DNA from: WRIS01 sp964345475
GTDB taxonomy: Bacteria; Actinomycetota; Coriobacteriia; Coriobacteriales; Eggerthellaceae
Direction of reading: 5' to 3'
Length of the DNA: 64,000 bases
NCBI GenBank assembly: GCA_964345475.1
Contig: CAYFQW010000002.1
Coordinates: 62,001 to 126,000, forward strand
Positions 1 through 8,997 of this stretch are shown here, piece by piece. Positions within the stretch are counted from its first letter, which is position 1; each line of letters begins with the position of its first letter. The notes under the pieces were generated by a model. It saw nothing but the letters and a program-made list of their open reading frames with translations, searched no databases and was not told the origin of the DNA. A program made the position numbers and the translations under genes.

Positions 1-260
1 TCTTTGAAGTAGGAGGGGTTGTACGGTACGGGTTTCGCATAGCCGAAAACTGGGCCGCCCGCAAGTATAAGAAGCCCGGGCAGAATAAGCGTACCAAAGG
101 TATCAACATGCTTTAAGGGGTTTAAGCTGAGCCTTCCCTGCGACTTCGCCGTAGGATCTCCTAATTTGTATGCCGCCCAGCCATGCATAAGCTCATGGCA
201 TACAATTGCTGGAACAAAGCATAAGATGCTTACCAGTATTTGGATAGTAAGAATTGACAT
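1..260 (-). CDS. Site-2 protease family (M50) membrane metalloprotease, N-terminal part
   Basis: Reading the minus strand from the ATG at 260, an open frame of 86 residues runs off the left edge without a stop. It starts with a hydrophobic segment (MSILTIQILVSILCF) and carries HELMHG at about residues 22-27, the HExxH zinc motif of site-2 proteases. A second hydrophobic stretch containing GTLILPGLLILAGGPVFGY follows, with the KPVPYN context usual in the rhomboid-like or YwhC-type M50 branch. The family cleaves substrates inside the membrane; the substrate here is unknown. It lies 11 bp downstream of trmL on the same strand, so co-transcription is likely. The C-terminal half, including the second metal-binding motif, is outside the window. 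Confidence 0.85.
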   Translation of the reverse strand, partial: MSILTIQILVSILCFVPAIVCHELMHGWAAYKLGDPTAKSQGRLSLNPLKHVDTFGTLILPGLLILAGGPVFGYAKPVPYNPSYFK

Positions 261-271
261 AATGAAACAGT

Positions 272-739
272 CTACCCTATCAGCGTATCTGTGAAGCCCC
301 ATGAGCGTAAAACTTCATAAGAGGCAATAGCGACAGCGTTAGAGAGATTGAGGCTTCTCAATCCCTGCCGCATGGGAATTCGTACTGTGTTTTCTGGATA
401 GCTTTGCAGTAAAGAGGGATCAAGCCCCGCACTTTCTTTCCCGAACAATAAAAATATTTCCTTTTTGGGGAAATTTGTTTCATACAGAGAGATATTTGAC
501 TTATCACTCAACAGGTAAAACTCACTTTTTTCATGCTGTTCAAAAAAGTTCATCGTACTCGGGTACCGTTTGATTTCCACCTCGTCCCAATAGTCGAGGC
601 CAGCTCGCTTAAGGTGCTTTTCACTTAATCTAAACCCTAAGGGCTCGACTAAGTGCAGGCTTGCTCCTATGCAAGCACAGGTGCGTGCTATATTTCCTGT
701 ATTCGCAGGTATCTCTGGCTCGATGAGTACTATATGCAT
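272..739 (-). CDS. trmL: tRNA (cytidine(34)-2'-O)-methyltransferase, SPOUT family
   Basis: About 155 residues from the chosen start, matching the roughly 157-residue TrmL family that 2'-O-methylates the wobble nucleotide of leucine tRNAs using SAM. The N-terminus reads HIVLIEPEIPANTGNIART. The C-terminal knot region has LLFGKESAGLD, then IPMRQGLRSLNLSNAVAIA, the typical SpoU/TrmH motifs 2 and 3. I chose the ATG at 739 because family members begin at this point. An ATG at 754 and one at 796 are in frame but would overlap the end of the upstream ABC-F gene and add a tail without homology. It follows that gene by a few bases and probably shares its transcript. Confidence 0.9.
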   Translation of the reverse strand: MHIVLIEPEIPANTGNIARTCACIGASLHLVEPLGFRLSEKHLKRAGLDYWDEVEIKRYPSTMNFFEQHEKSEFYLLSDKSNISLYETNFPKKEIFLLFGKESAGLDPSLLQSYPENTVRIPMRQGLRSLNLSNAVAIASYEVLRSWGFTDTLIG

Positions 740-746
740 ATGAGGC

Positions 747-2807
747 TCAGGCATGGGATAATCCCGTCTGCTCGCCTGCTTCTGACTCGATCTCAAGAGT
801 GAGAGCCAGCCATTCGTTCTCCCCTTCCGATATACGTTTTTTTATCAGAGCATGCTCGCGGATTATTTCGTTAGCAGCGTCTTCTTGTTGATAGAATTCG
901 GGATCGGCCAAAATATCAAGCAGTTCGGACATGCGATTGTTGTCCTTTTCCATTTGATTTTCAAGCTCTGCAATGCGCTTACGATGCTCCTTGTAGACTG
1001 CGTATACTCTGTTACGAACCTCAGCCTCTCGGCGCTTCTGATCTTTTGTCTTGGGTGCCGAAACCTCTTCCTTGCTTGAATACGGGCTCGAGCTAAGCGC
1101 AGGGGCCGTATGTTTTGTATTGCTTTGCGTTCTATTTTTAGCTCGGTGTAACGAACCTGAGGTGCGGCTCTTGAAATTCTCGACACCGACATTACTTTCA
1201 GAGAGCTGTTCGTTTTCCTGACTTTTCTTAAAGAGATAGTAGTCATAATCGCCTTCATAGTTTGTGACCTTGCCCTGGTCGACTTCGATGATGCGATTAG
1301 CAATACTGGCTATCAAGTGTCGATCATGCGTTATAAAAACAATGGTACCTTCAAACACGGCGAGGGCTTGCTCTAAAATATCTGAACTCGCGATATCAAG
1401 ATGGTTGGTAGGTTCATCGAGGCACAATAAAGGAGCAGGAGCTACCAGCATTTTAGCCAGAGCCAACCTGCTTTTCTCTCCTCCTGAGAGCACCGCTACT
1501 TTCTTGTTGACATCATCTCCGCTAAAAAGGAATACCCCTAGTAAGCTTCTTACTTGGGAAATACTCCAACCAGGTGCTACGCCGTCGAGTTCTTCAAACA
1601 CCGTGTTTCCCAGGTTTAATTCTTCCAACTGATGCTGGGCGTAGTAGGTCTTTGTAACGTGGGCTCCGTACTCAATAGAGCCAGAGCTGGGTTCCAGCAC
1701 TCCAGCAATCATCTTAAGTAACGTTGATTTACCTGCTCCATTAGGGCCCACTAAGGCAATTTTTTCACCCCTGTATGCTTGTAACTTTAAATCTGTATAA
1801 ACGTTCTTGTTGCCATAGGATTTATCTACCCTATCTAATGAAACAACGAGATCGCCAGTGCGTGGTGGTTGCTTAAAATTAAAGTGTATTGTTTTATTCT
1901 TTTCAGGAATAAAGATGGGTTCCATTTTCTCGAGTTTTTTGATACGTTCCTGTACCTGTTTTGCCTTAGTTGCTTTGTAGCGGAAGCGTTCTATGAATTG
2001 CTCCGTATGTGCTCGTTCAGCTTCCTGTTTCGCGGCTTTCGCCTTAAGTTGCTCGAGATGTGCCTCACGTTCTCGGAGGAATGCCGTATAGTTGCCGTTA
2101 TAGAGTCGTACTTTACCGTTGTCGATATCAGCTACGCGATCGACGATATTGTCCATAAATACCCTATCGTGACTCACGAGGATTAGGGCGCCTTGATACG
2201 ATTTAAGAAAATCTTCAAGCCACTTTACACTCTCCAAGTCTAGATGGTTAGTAGGCTCATCAAGAAGCAATACTTCAGGGTTTTTAATTAAAAGCTTCGC
2301 CAATGCGATACGCATCATCCATCCGCCGGAAAACTCATCAGTCATTCGCTCGAGATCCCGTTCTTGAAATCCGAGGCCGAAAAGAACGGCCCGTATCTTG
2401 GCCTCAATAGTGTATCCACCAAGGTTTTCGTATCTATCACGGGCTCTGCCAGCGGCAGCTAAAAGTGTTTCATCAGAATCTTCATCAAGAGACGTCTCAA
2501 GCCTTCGAAGGTGTCTCTCTGCCTCCAAGATATCAACCTGCGAAGACAAGACCTCTTCAAAAAGAGAGCGTCCTTTCATTTGTGCTACTTCTTGCCTCAA
2601 ATAGCCTACTTGGGCGCCTTTTGCTAAGATAACACGACCCTCATCGAGGTCGTCCTCAGCAGAGATGATATTGAGCATGCTTGTTTTTCCCGCACCGTTC
2701 GGCCCCACGAGGGCAAGTCTGTCATACTCTCTCAGAAGGATGTTCACATCTGAAAACAGAACCCTCGTCCCATACGATTTTCCTATACGCTCTAACTGCA
2801 AAATCAC
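747..2807 (-). CDS. ABC-F family ATPase (ribosome-associated, duplicated ATP-binding cassettes)
   Basis: Two ABC domains in one soluble chain of about 686 residues with no membrane segments, the ABC-F layout. Each half has a Walker A (GPNGAGKT and GPNGAGKS), a signature (FSGGWMMRIALAK and LSGGEKSRLALAK) and LLDEPTNHLD-type Walker B. The linker between the cassettes is long, charged and helical, as in the P-site tRNA interaction motif. A C-terminal charged coiled coil (about residues 590-670) resembles Uup/YdiF types. ABC-F proteins act on the ribosome in translation or antibiotic protection; the exact subgroup cannot be fixed by eye. The likely start is the GTG at 2807, with an AGGAG sequence about 11 bases upstream; an in-frame ATG at 2852 lacks such a site. 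Confidence 0.88.
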   Translation of the reverse strand: MILQLERIGKSYGTRVLFSDVNILLREYDRLALVGPNGAGKTSMLNIISAEDDLDEGRVILAKGAQVGYLRQEVAQMKGRSLFEEVLSSQVDILEAERHLRRLETSLDEDSDETLLAAAGRARDRYENLGGYTIEAKIRAVLFGLGFQERDLERMTDEFSGGWMMRIALAKLLIKNPEVLLLDEPTNHLDLESVKWLEDFLKSYQGALILVSHDRVFMDNIVDRVADIDNGKVRLYNGNYTAFLREREAHLEQLKAKAAKQEAERAHTEQFIERFRYKATKAKQVQERIKKLEKMEPIFIPEKNKTIHFNFKQPPRTGDLVVSLDRVDKSYGNKNVYTDLKLQAYRGEKIALVGPNGAGKSTLLKMIAGVLEPSSGSIEYGAHVTKTYYAQHQLEELNLGNTVFEELDGVAPGWSISQVRSLLGVFLFSGDDVNKKVAVLSGGEKSRLALAKMLVAPAPLLCLDEPTNHLDIASSDILEQALAVFEGTIVFITHDRHLIASIANRIIEVDQGKVTNYEGDYDYYLFKKSQENEQLSESNVGVENFKSRTSGSLHRAKNRTQSNTKHTAPALSSSPYSSKEEVSAPKTKDQKRREAEVRNRVYAVYKEHRKRIAELENQMEKDNNRMSELLDILADPEFYQQEDAANEIIREHALIKKRISEGENEWLALTLEIESEAGEQTGLSHA

Positions 2808-3010
2808 AAACGCCAACACTCCTTCAGGAAATACGGTACTCCTTACCATCAATGTACAAAAGTATACAAGGTGCTCGCCTCTACCCTTGCCTGCCTGCAG
2901 ATATTTTTTTCTTGTCTAAAGAAACTACAGCAGTAGAATTGGCTCAAGCACGCTGTAAAGCAGCCCAAAAAGAAAAACGCATCAGCAGAGATGACACAGA
3001 GCTTCCTATG

Positions 3011-3044
3011 AAAAGACGACGACATAAAACTCTGTCGTCGTCTT
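3011..3044 (-). terminator. Probable Rho-independent terminator of the NlpC/P60 gene
   Basis: An 11-bp perfect stem (AAGACGACGAC at 3013-3023 with GTCGTCGTCTT at 3034-3044) and a 10-base loop, followed on the minus strand by TTTT. It lies about 60 bases beyond the stop at 3104. A second hairpin, ACGAAGAT (3061-3068) with ATCTTCGT (3079-3086), sits between the stop and this stem. The T-run is short, so efficiency is uncertain. The rest of 2808-3103 shows no further gene. Confidence 0.6.
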
Positions 3045-3103
3045 GACTCTATGGGCTTACACGAAGATAGGTGAAAGTATCTTCGTGGTATGTAGCAAGC
3101 AGC

Positions 3104-4240
3104 TTAATAGCGTACGTAAATCATTCCAGACTGAACAGGTCCTATTATGACACCTACTCCAGGGCTGGAGGCGTGGATCATTTGACCTCCCCCAATATAT
3201 ATCCCTGTGTGCCCGGAATTGACACATACATCTCCTGGTTGTGGGCTAGAAACCTTTGGCCAGGTCAAAAAGGTATACGTTGTGCCCAGCCTGCTGTATG
3301 AGCCAGTCAAGCAATAACTTACAAAGCCGGAGCAATCAAAGCCAGAAGGGCTGCAGCCTCCCCACACATAGGCAGCCCCCAAGTAGCTGTAAGCACGGTC
3401 AACGGTGGCGTTACCAGTTGATGCATTGTAGGAAGGGGCGCTACTTCCGCCCGAAGACGAACTTCCTCCTGAATAGGAGCCTCCGCTCGAATTATTGTTT
3501 GAGGATGTGCCACCATTGTTTTGCGCAGCCTGTTGCGCTGCTTGTCGCTCGGCCTCAGCTGCAGCAGCTGCTGCAGCGGCAGCTTCCTCAGCAGCTTTTT
3601 GCTCTGCCTCCAACAATTCGGCGGCTTCAGAGCTTAAATTATCATAAATACTCTGCATAGATTCGACTGTTGATTCTGCAGCATCCTTAATAGCAAGTGC
3701 TTCCTCTGCTTTTTCAGAGGCAAGTTCTTCCTGTTCAGCATAGAAGGCCCTCTGTTCCTCTGCCTCAACTTTTAAGTCTTTCGATTGCTGCACCATCTCG
3801 GAGTCTTCCTCATTCATTCTGTTGAGGAAATCCCAGTTATTAATAAACTCTTCAAAGGTGTTTGAGCCCAGCAAAAGGTCGAGGAAGCTGATGGAGCCAC
3901 TTCGGTACATGGAATTAGCACGGGTACCGAGTTTTTCTTGAATATCGGCAATTTCAACATCGATCTCATCGATCCGCGCCTGAGACTCATCCATGTTCGC
4001 TTGCGCCTGTTCTTGCTCTGCTAATGCCGTAAAGTAATCATCAGATGCCTTATTGAGTTCTGTCTGCATAAGGTCGAGAGACTCACGAGCTGCATCCGCT
4101 TCAGCCTGTTTTTCAGCGGCCGTTGGCGTAGCAAAAGCCTCTAGAGGAAATGAAACACCAAGGGCAAGGACTAAAGACAAGCAAGCCATGAAGAAGAACT
4201 TGGATAGTTTTATCTGCTTAGTTTGTTTCTGTTCTCCCAT
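3104..4240 (-). CDS. Secreted NlpC/P60 peptidoglycan hydrolase with coiled-coil domain
   Basis: 378 residues in a PcsB/RipA-like arrangement. A Sec signal peptide (hydrophobic FFMACLSLVLALGVSFPLEAFA, ending near residue 37) is followed by a long coiled coil (about 40-215) containing an Ala/Glu-rich run. Next comes a low-complexity Ser/Gly/Asn linker (about 240-275) and a C-terminal NlpC/P60 domain. That domain holds the catalytic triad: Cys in FDCSGFVSYC, His in HTGIYIGG and a third His in MIHASS. The family cuts D-Glu-diamino acid peptide bonds in the cell wall. The start has AGGAGG four bases upstream. The gene is monocistronic, with its own promoter, a leader of about 155 nt and a terminator hairpin. 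Confidence 0.92.
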   Translation of the reverse strand: MGEQKQTKQIKLSKFFFMACLSLVLALGVSFPLEAFATPTAAEKQAEADAARESLDLMQTELNKASDDYFTALAEQEQAQANMDESQARIDEIDVEIADIQEKLGTRANSMYRSGSISFLDLLLGSNTFEEFINNWDFLNRMNEEDSEMVQQSKDLKVEAEEQRAFYAEQEELASEKAEEALAIKDAAESTVESMQSIYDNLSSEAAELLEAEQKAAEEAAAAAAAAAEAERQAAQQAAQNNGGTSSNNNSSGGSYSGGSSSSGGSSAPSYNASTGNATVDRAYSYLGAAYVWGGCSPSGFDCSGFVSYCLTGSYSRLGTTYTFLTWPKVSSPQPGDVCVNSGHTGIYIGGGQMIHASSPGVGVIIGPVQSGMIYVRY

Positions 4241-4397
4241 AAGGCCTCCTATAGGTCACACATGTTCATAAATTACAAGGTTAACAAATCGCGGCCGTGA
4301 TGTGACCAGCTACCGAGCATTCAGACACTAGTTCTAGCAAATATTCACAGTATCGCTACATCAAAATCAAGGGAATATTTGCTCAGTTTTTATGCTG
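4241..4397 (-). promoter_or_regulatory. Structured 5' leader of the NlpC/P60 gene, class unknown
   Basis: The predicted transcript starts about 155 nt before the NlpC/P60 start codon. Two long-range pairings are visible: AGCAAATATTC (4336-4346) with GAATATTTGCT (4373-4383), 11 bp perfect, and GGTCACA (4254-4260) with TGTGACC (4301-4307), 7 bp, ending just before the ribosome-binding site. Cell-wall hydrolase genes in actinobacteria often carry c-di-AMP riboswitches, but I could not match this leader to that consensus. The remainder of 4398-4606 holds the promoter and no gene. Confidence 0.5.
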
Positions 4398-4403
4398 TCA
4401 TAG

Positions 4404-4432
4404 AGTATAGCAGCGGTTGGCGAAGATGTCAT
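4404..4432 (-). promoter_or_regulatory. Sigma-70 type promoter for the NlpC/P60 gene
   Basis: On the minus strand ATGACA (4427-4432) and TATACT (4404-4409) are separated by exactly 17 bases, close to the TTGACA-17-TATAAT consensus. The start of transcription would be near 4397, giving the long leader described above. Confidence 0.6.
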
Positions 4433-4606
4433 ACATGCCTGGTCTTGAGTTCAAAGGAACAAAGGCGCTCTCAAAAACATCGGCACGCAGGTGGTATGTA
4501 TGGCAGTCTTACCTCTGATTTGCGTACGATTGGCGGAATTTTGGGGGATTAGGGGAAAAGAAATGCCCACATCATCGAAAAACAAAGCTGCGAACTGGTG
4601 TTGTTC

Positions 4607-4681
4607 TGGTGGGCCCAGCAGGATTCGAACCTGCAACCAAAGGATTATGAGTCCTCTGCTCCACCATTGAGCTATGGGCCC
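4607..4681 (-). tRNA. tRNA with CAU anticodon (Ile2 or elongator Met)
   Basis: A 75-nt cloverleaf. The acceptor stem GGGCCCA pairs with TGGGCCC, followed by discriminator A and an encoded CCA. The anticodon loop is CTCATAA (anticodon CAT) and the T-loop is GTTCGAATC. Bases following the anticodon stem (TTTGGTTGC) resemble those of the lysidine-modified isoleucine tRNA more than initiator tRNA, and the first pair is a normal G-C, so it is not the initiator. Separating Ile2 from elongator Met needs a TilS-determinant comparison. Confidence 0.93.
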
Positions 4682-4820
4682 AGGGAACTTTGTTCCGCAC
4701 TAGTTCTCTAGCGCGATTGCATATTGTAGCCTAAGTTTTCACATATAGTAAGCAAAATCCACGGAATCCTTGCGTAGCATAAATAAGACAGATAAATCAT
4801 GCCGTATCCTAGGTGCTTTT

Positions 4821-6290
4821 CTATCTTCTTTTACGTCTTTTCGTAACAGCAGCCCTATGAGCTCTTCCCGGACGCATATCCGTCCCGTTTTTTTCTGATT
4901 TTGAATACTGGCGGGAGTCTTGAGCGTTATTCTTGCCTGCCCGCGGCGCGTCCTTAGAGCACGCTTTTTGCGCCTGTCTCTGCTTGTCATGGGGTTGCGT
5001 CTTTTTACGGGGAGCCTTCTTTGTGTCTGAGCTTGAAGAGGCTGCTGCCGCAGCCCTTCTCTTTTCCTTTTTCCTTTGTTCTTTTACCGCTAAGGCAAGC
5101 TCTGGATCTTTTCGTGCTGCATGTGCCGTTGCACGCTCGGCAGCCTTTGCTTCTGCTTCCTCTGCACTGAATGAATCTATCTTCATCTCAGGAATCTCTG
5201 TCTTTATAAGCTTCTTGATATTTTTGAGCCAGCTTTCCTGATCGGGACTTACGAATGAGACAGAAAAGCCTTTCTCTCCAGCACGCCCCGTTCTCCCTAT
5301 ACGGTGGATATAGTCTTCAGCCTGATTCGGCAAATCGAAGTTGATTACGTAGTCAACTTCATCTATATCTATACCTCGTGCCAAGACGTCAGTGGCTACC
5401 AAGACCCCCGTTTTACCTTGCATAAAGTTATCAAGAGCCCGTCTTCTTTGTGCCTGGGTTCTGTCAGAGTGTATAGCTTCAGCAGAAAAGCCTGCGCGCT
5501 TGAGTCTTCTCGTATTGGAGTCGGCCCTACTGCGCGTTCGGGTAAATACAATTACGCGATGCGCTCCTTTTTCATCAAGCACCGCCTTCAGCAAATCGGC
5601 TTTTGCGGCCTGAGGAACCCTAATCAAATATTGGTCAACCGTGTCTGCTGTTTCTCCTTTATGGGCAATTTCAACATACGCAGGATTTTTCAAAAGGTTT
5701 CTCGACTGCTCTTCAATGGACTTGTCAATCGTAGCTGAAAACATAAGGGTTTGCCGTCTATCGGGAACCTGAGCAACAATTTTTTTTATTGAAGGCCAAA
5801 AACCCATATCGAGCATGCGATCGGCTTCGTCCAAAACTAACACTTCCAAGGAAGAAAGACTCACTGATTCCTGCTGCATAAGATCAATAAGCCTTCCTGG
5901 AGTTGCAATTACAACATCTGTCCCTTTTTTGAGACGAGCTTTTTGAGGTTCATAAGAAACACCTCCTACAAGCGTTGCAATACGGTGCTGACTAACGCGA
6001 GAAATGACAGAAAAAACTTCACCAATTTGCTGGGCGAGCTCTCGCGTAGGAGTGATTACCAGTATTTTGGGATTTTGCTCTTTCTGAGAATACCCTATGC
6101 GATCAATTGCAGGCAGCGCGAAAGCAGCCGTTTTGCCGGTTCCTGTTTTAGCTGCAGCAACAATATCCCTACCTTCAAGTACAAGCGGTATGGCACGTGT
6201 TTGTACAGGGGTGGGCTCTTTGTACCCTAGCTGCTCTACACTAGCTAGCATTTTCTCGGAAAGACCGAGCTCGGCAAAAGTATGTATCAT
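4821..6290 (-). CDS. DEAD-box ATP-dependent RNA helicase (RhlE-like)
   Basis: 489 residues with all DEAD-box motifs in order: the Q motif region (YKEPTPVQTRAIP), motif I AAKTGTGKT, Ia PTRELAQQ, Ib TPGRL, II DEADRM, III SAT, and in the second RecA domain ATDVLARGID and HRIGRTGRAG. The tail from about residue 385 is highly basic (Lys/Arg/Ala rich), as in RhlE/CshA proteins that remodel rRNA or mRNA. The assignment to DEAD-box helicase is firm; the exact subgroup is inferred from the short basic tail and the lack of a DbpA or CsdA domain. It is transcribed alone, between the CAU tRNA gene and the divergent tRNA-Asn. Confidence 0.93.
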   Translation of the reverse strand: MIHTFAELGLSEKMLASVEQLGYKEPTPVQTRAIPLVLEGRDIVAAAKTGTGKTAAFALPAIDRIGYSQKEQNPKILVITPTRELAQQIGEVFSVISRVSQHRIATLVGGVSYEPQKARLKKGTDVVIATPGRLIDLMQQESVSLSSLEVLVLDEADRMLDMGFWPSIKKIVAQVPDRRQTLMFSATIDKSIEEQSRNLLKNPAYVEIAHKGETADTVDQYLIRVPQAAKADLLKAVLDEKGAHRVIVFTRTRSRADSNTRRLKRAGFSAEAIHSDRTQAQRRRALDNFMQGKTGVLVATDVLARGIDIDEVDYVINFDLPNQAEDYIHRIGRTGRAGEKGFSVSFVSPDQESWLKNIKKLIKTEIPEMKIDSFSAEEAEAKAAERATAHAARKDPELALAVKEQRKKEKRRAAAAASSSSDTKKAPRKKTQPHDKQRQAQKACSKDAPRAGKNNAQDSRQYSKSEKNGTDMRPGRAHRAAVTKRRKRR

Positions 6291-6515
6291 GTTCTTCGTT
6301 GTTCCTCTATGAGTATGGTTGTCAGGGCGTGGCTTCGCTTAGATATGCCCAAAGTAATATGTCTAGTTCATCCATTATCACCTAAAGATGACATCTTATC
6401 TGTAGAATTGTTAAAACTCCTTAAGCTCGGAGATTAGTTGGGAATCCGTCTAGGCAATAATCATAGGGCGGATGTTATTCTGCGAGACAGCTTGTGCAGA
6501 TTCTAAAAATTGTTC

Positions 6516-6543
6516 TTGCTAGGAAAGCTTATTACGGTATAAT
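6516..6543 (+). promoter_or_regulatory. Promoter of tRNA-Asn
   Basis: TTGCTA (6516-6521), a 16-base spacer and a perfect TATAAT (6538-6543) lie 30 bases before the tRNA. The region 6291-6515 upstream, shared with the start of the divergent helicase gene, shows nothing else I can name. Confidence 0.7.
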
Positions 6544-6573
6544 CTCGTATCGCACGCTCAAGCATCCTGAAAT

Positions 6574-6648
6574 TCCTCGGTAGCTCAACGGCAGAGCATC
6601 CGGCTGTTAACCGGAGGGTTGTAGGTTCGAATCCTACCCGAGGAGCCA
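6574..6648 (+). tRNA. tRNA-Asn(GUU)
   Basis: A 75-nt cloverleaf with acceptor TCCTCGG pairing with CCGAGGA, discriminator G and an encoded CCA. The anticodon loop is CTGTTAA (anticodon GTT) and the T-arm contains GTTCGAATC. It is a single gene with its own promoter. 6649-6764, between it and the convergent rlmKL, contains no recognisable feature. Confidence 0.97.
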
Positions 6649-6764
6649 TTTTCACCAGCGCAACCGACTCCCCTTGTACCGCACATATCTCTTCATTAGG
6701 CAACTAGTGCTTCTAGCCTGGGGTCTTTATCTCAACGCTTCCTATACTATCTGTTGGGCAAAAT

Positions 6765-8996
6765 TCATTGAGCACGGCTCTGTGCGGAAAGGCTCATCAT
6801 ATAACAGTGATGAATTTTTGGGTTTCTTTTAAAGTCTTCTGGTATTGTCTGTGAGCTGATATCTTCAAGCACAATACCGACCTTTTCAAGGGCCAAATAA
6901 TCGGGCTTAAAATTTCGCAAGTTACAAGAAAACAATACTTTGCCGTTTGGCTTCAGTATGCGGGCTACTTTTTGAAGGAGACTGAGGTAATCTCTCTTGA
7001 CGCTCCAATTACGCTTCCCCATTAACTTAGAGTTTGAGAAAGTTGGTGGGTCGACGAAAACAAAATCGTAAGACTCCCCCCTTCGCGCCTCTCGGTCCAA
7101 CCACGGCAAAACATCAGCGCGAATAAAACTGTGTTGCGGCCCGGTAAAGCTATTAAGGGCCATATTTCGCTCTGCCCAATTAAGATAGGTTTGGGAAAGA
7201 TCGACGGTCGTTGTTTCTACTGCCCCGCCAGCAGCTGCATATACAGTAGCAGTACCCGTATATGCAAATAAATTCAAAAAATGCGTACCTGCTGCCAGTT
7301 CAGTTATGAGCTTCCTTGTTTCCCGATGATCCAAAAAAAGCCCTGTATCGAGATAGGACGTAAAATCAAGTTCAAAGAGATGCCCTGATTCATCAACCTG
7401 CACTCTAAAGGAATCCCTGTCCTCTTCTTTATATTGGCTTCCGCCCTTGCCCTTTTTTCGCGTTTTTAAAAACACCTTGTCAGAGCTGACATCAAAAAGG
7501 ACAGGAGTTAAGGCAAGCACGTCATTGAGCCTGCGGCGGGCCCTCTCTCCATCAATTTCGTGAGGCGCCGCATATTCTGCGATGACAAGAAATTCGGCAC
7601 CTGCTGAAATACCTGCTCCTGCATAGTAATCTATAGCAACGGCATAGTCGGGCAAATCTGCATCGTATACCCTATAACAGCTCACATTCTCACGTCGCGC
7701 CCATACGCGGCGATTTTTTACGTTTTTCTTTAAACGGGCCAAGAAATGACTTGAGTTTGCTTCTGATACGCGGACAGTGCGTGCGTGGCTCTGTCCGTAT
7801 GGTATGACATCCAGGCTGTTGGCATGCTCTTTTCCAAGAAGGTACCTCCTCAGGGTGACCTCTATCCTTCCGTTATAGAATTCCTTCGTAGAGCAAGGCT
7901 TCATCCCCAAAGCAGTATCGAGGGAGTCGTCAGGTGTTACAAGCGATAAGCTCCAGTTCCCCTGCAAACCCTCAATGGCTTGCGCCAATGAAGCATATAA
8001 TTCTTTTATTTCCTGCGTGTTTGAAAGCCGTTCGCCATAGGGCGGGTTAGTAAGAATAATGCCTGAACTGAGCTGCTCTGGCACATGACTGCTCAGGTTT
8101 GAAACATCGGCACATGAAAATTGGATGGCATTGGCGAGACCAGCCCGTTTTGCATTGCGCCTGGCAAGCTCTATACATTGAGGATCTTTATCGCTTGCAA
8201 TAATAGTAGGCATCGTTTCTAGACCCCTTGAAAAGCGTTCATCAGCCTCATCAAGCAGAGAGTCCCATACCTGTGGATCATGAGGGAGCCAGCCTTGGAA
8301 ACCCCAATAATCGCGCGCAATGCCAGGGGCACCATCCGCTGCTATCAAGGCAGCCTCTAAAGCTAATGTGCCACTCCCACAGAGAGGATCTATGAAGCAG
8401 TCGTCTTGCTTGCGAGGAAACCTCCAGCCGCTTTCAAGTACTAAAGCTGCCGCCAAGTTCTCTTTCAAAGGAGCCGCGCTTTGTTTTCCGCTTTCTCTAT
8501 ACCCCCGGCGATGGAGAGACTCTCCAGAAAGATCGATAGAGATGGTGGCTTTACTCTTTCTAAGAGATACATCCACAAGCACACCCGGTCGATACGTTTG
8601 CACCTCGGGCCGTACTCCACGTTTCTCACGGAGCATGTCGCAAATTGCATCCTTGACTTTAAGGCTCGTGAACTGAGTATTACGAAGCTCATCGTTTACG
8701 CCACGCGTATTGACCGCAATAGATGCACCCAGACCAATATGGTTTTCCCATTGCATGGAGAAAACCTTCTTGTAAAGCTGCTCTGCATCGCGGGCCTCAA
8801 ATCGGTCGAGCACTATGAACACCCGAGCCGCAACACGAGACCAAAGGCATACTCTATATGCTTGCTCCAAGGAGCCGAAGAATACAAGACCCCCCGTCAG
8901 GGGGCGCACCTTCGAACAGCCCATCTCGAGCAACTCTTGCTTAAGAAGAGGCTCAAAGCCTCCGGCGCAACGAATAAAAAACTCGTTATTTTCCAC
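6765..8996 (-). CDS. rlmKL: Bifunctional 23S rRNA methyltransferase RlmKL
   Basis: 743 residues with the RlmL-RlmK fusion layout. An N-terminal THUMP-type domain comes first. The first Rossmann methyltransferase follows with FIDPLCGSGTLALEAA and the LTNPPYGERL catalytic motif (N2-guanine methylation, G2445 in E. coli numbering). The second methyltransferase has FLNLFAYTGTATVYAA and FVFVDPPTFSNS (N7 methylation of G2069). Both use SAM and act on helix 74 during 50S assembly. It begins with GTG one base after the rpoD stop, so it is translationally close to rpoD, an unusual operon partner. The fused form is typical of gamma-proteobacteria but also known elsewhere; both catalytic motifs look intact. 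Confidence 0.93.
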   Translation of the reverse strand: MENNEFFIRCAGGFEPLLKQELLEMGCSKVRPLTGGLVFFGSLEQAYRVCLWSRVAARVFIVLDRFEARDAEQLYKKVFSMQWENHIGLGASIAVNTRGVNDELRNTQFTSLKVKDAICDMLREKRGVRPEVQTYRPGVLVDVSLRKSKATISIDLSGESLHRRGYRESGKQSAAPLKENLAAALVLESGWRFPRKQDDCFIDPLCGSGTLALEAALIAADGAPGIARDYWGFQGWLPHDPQVWDSLLDEADERFSRGLETMPTIIASDKDPQCIELARRNAKRAGLANAIQFSCADVSNLSSHVPEQLSSGIILTNPPYGERLSNTQEIKELYASLAQAIEGLQGNWSLSLVTPDDSLDTALGMKPCSTKEFYNGRIEVTLRRYLLGKEHANSLDVIPYGQSHARTVRVSEANSSHFLARLKKNVKNRRVWARRENVSCYRVYDADLPDYAVAIDYYAGAGISAGAEFLVIAEYAAPHEIDGERARRRLNDVLALTPVLFDVSSDKVFLKTRKKGKGGSQYKEEDRDSFRVQVDESGHLFELDFTSYLDTGLFLDHRETRKLITELAAGTHFLNLFAYTGTATVYAAAGGAVETTTVDLSQTYLNWAERNMALNSFTGPQHSFIRADVLPWLDREARRGESYDFVFVDPPTFSNSKLMGKRNWSVKRDYLSLLQKVARILKPNGKVLFSCNLRNFKPDYLALEKVGIVLEDISSQTIPEDFKRNPKIHHCYMMSLSAQSRAQ

Positions 8997-8997
8997 T

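Noticed and set aside
3480..3620. Short repeat cluster in the NlpC/P60 gene as a possible minisatellite
   Set aside because: It encodes the Ala/Glu and Ser/Gly/Asn low-complexity linker; no regular repeat unit.
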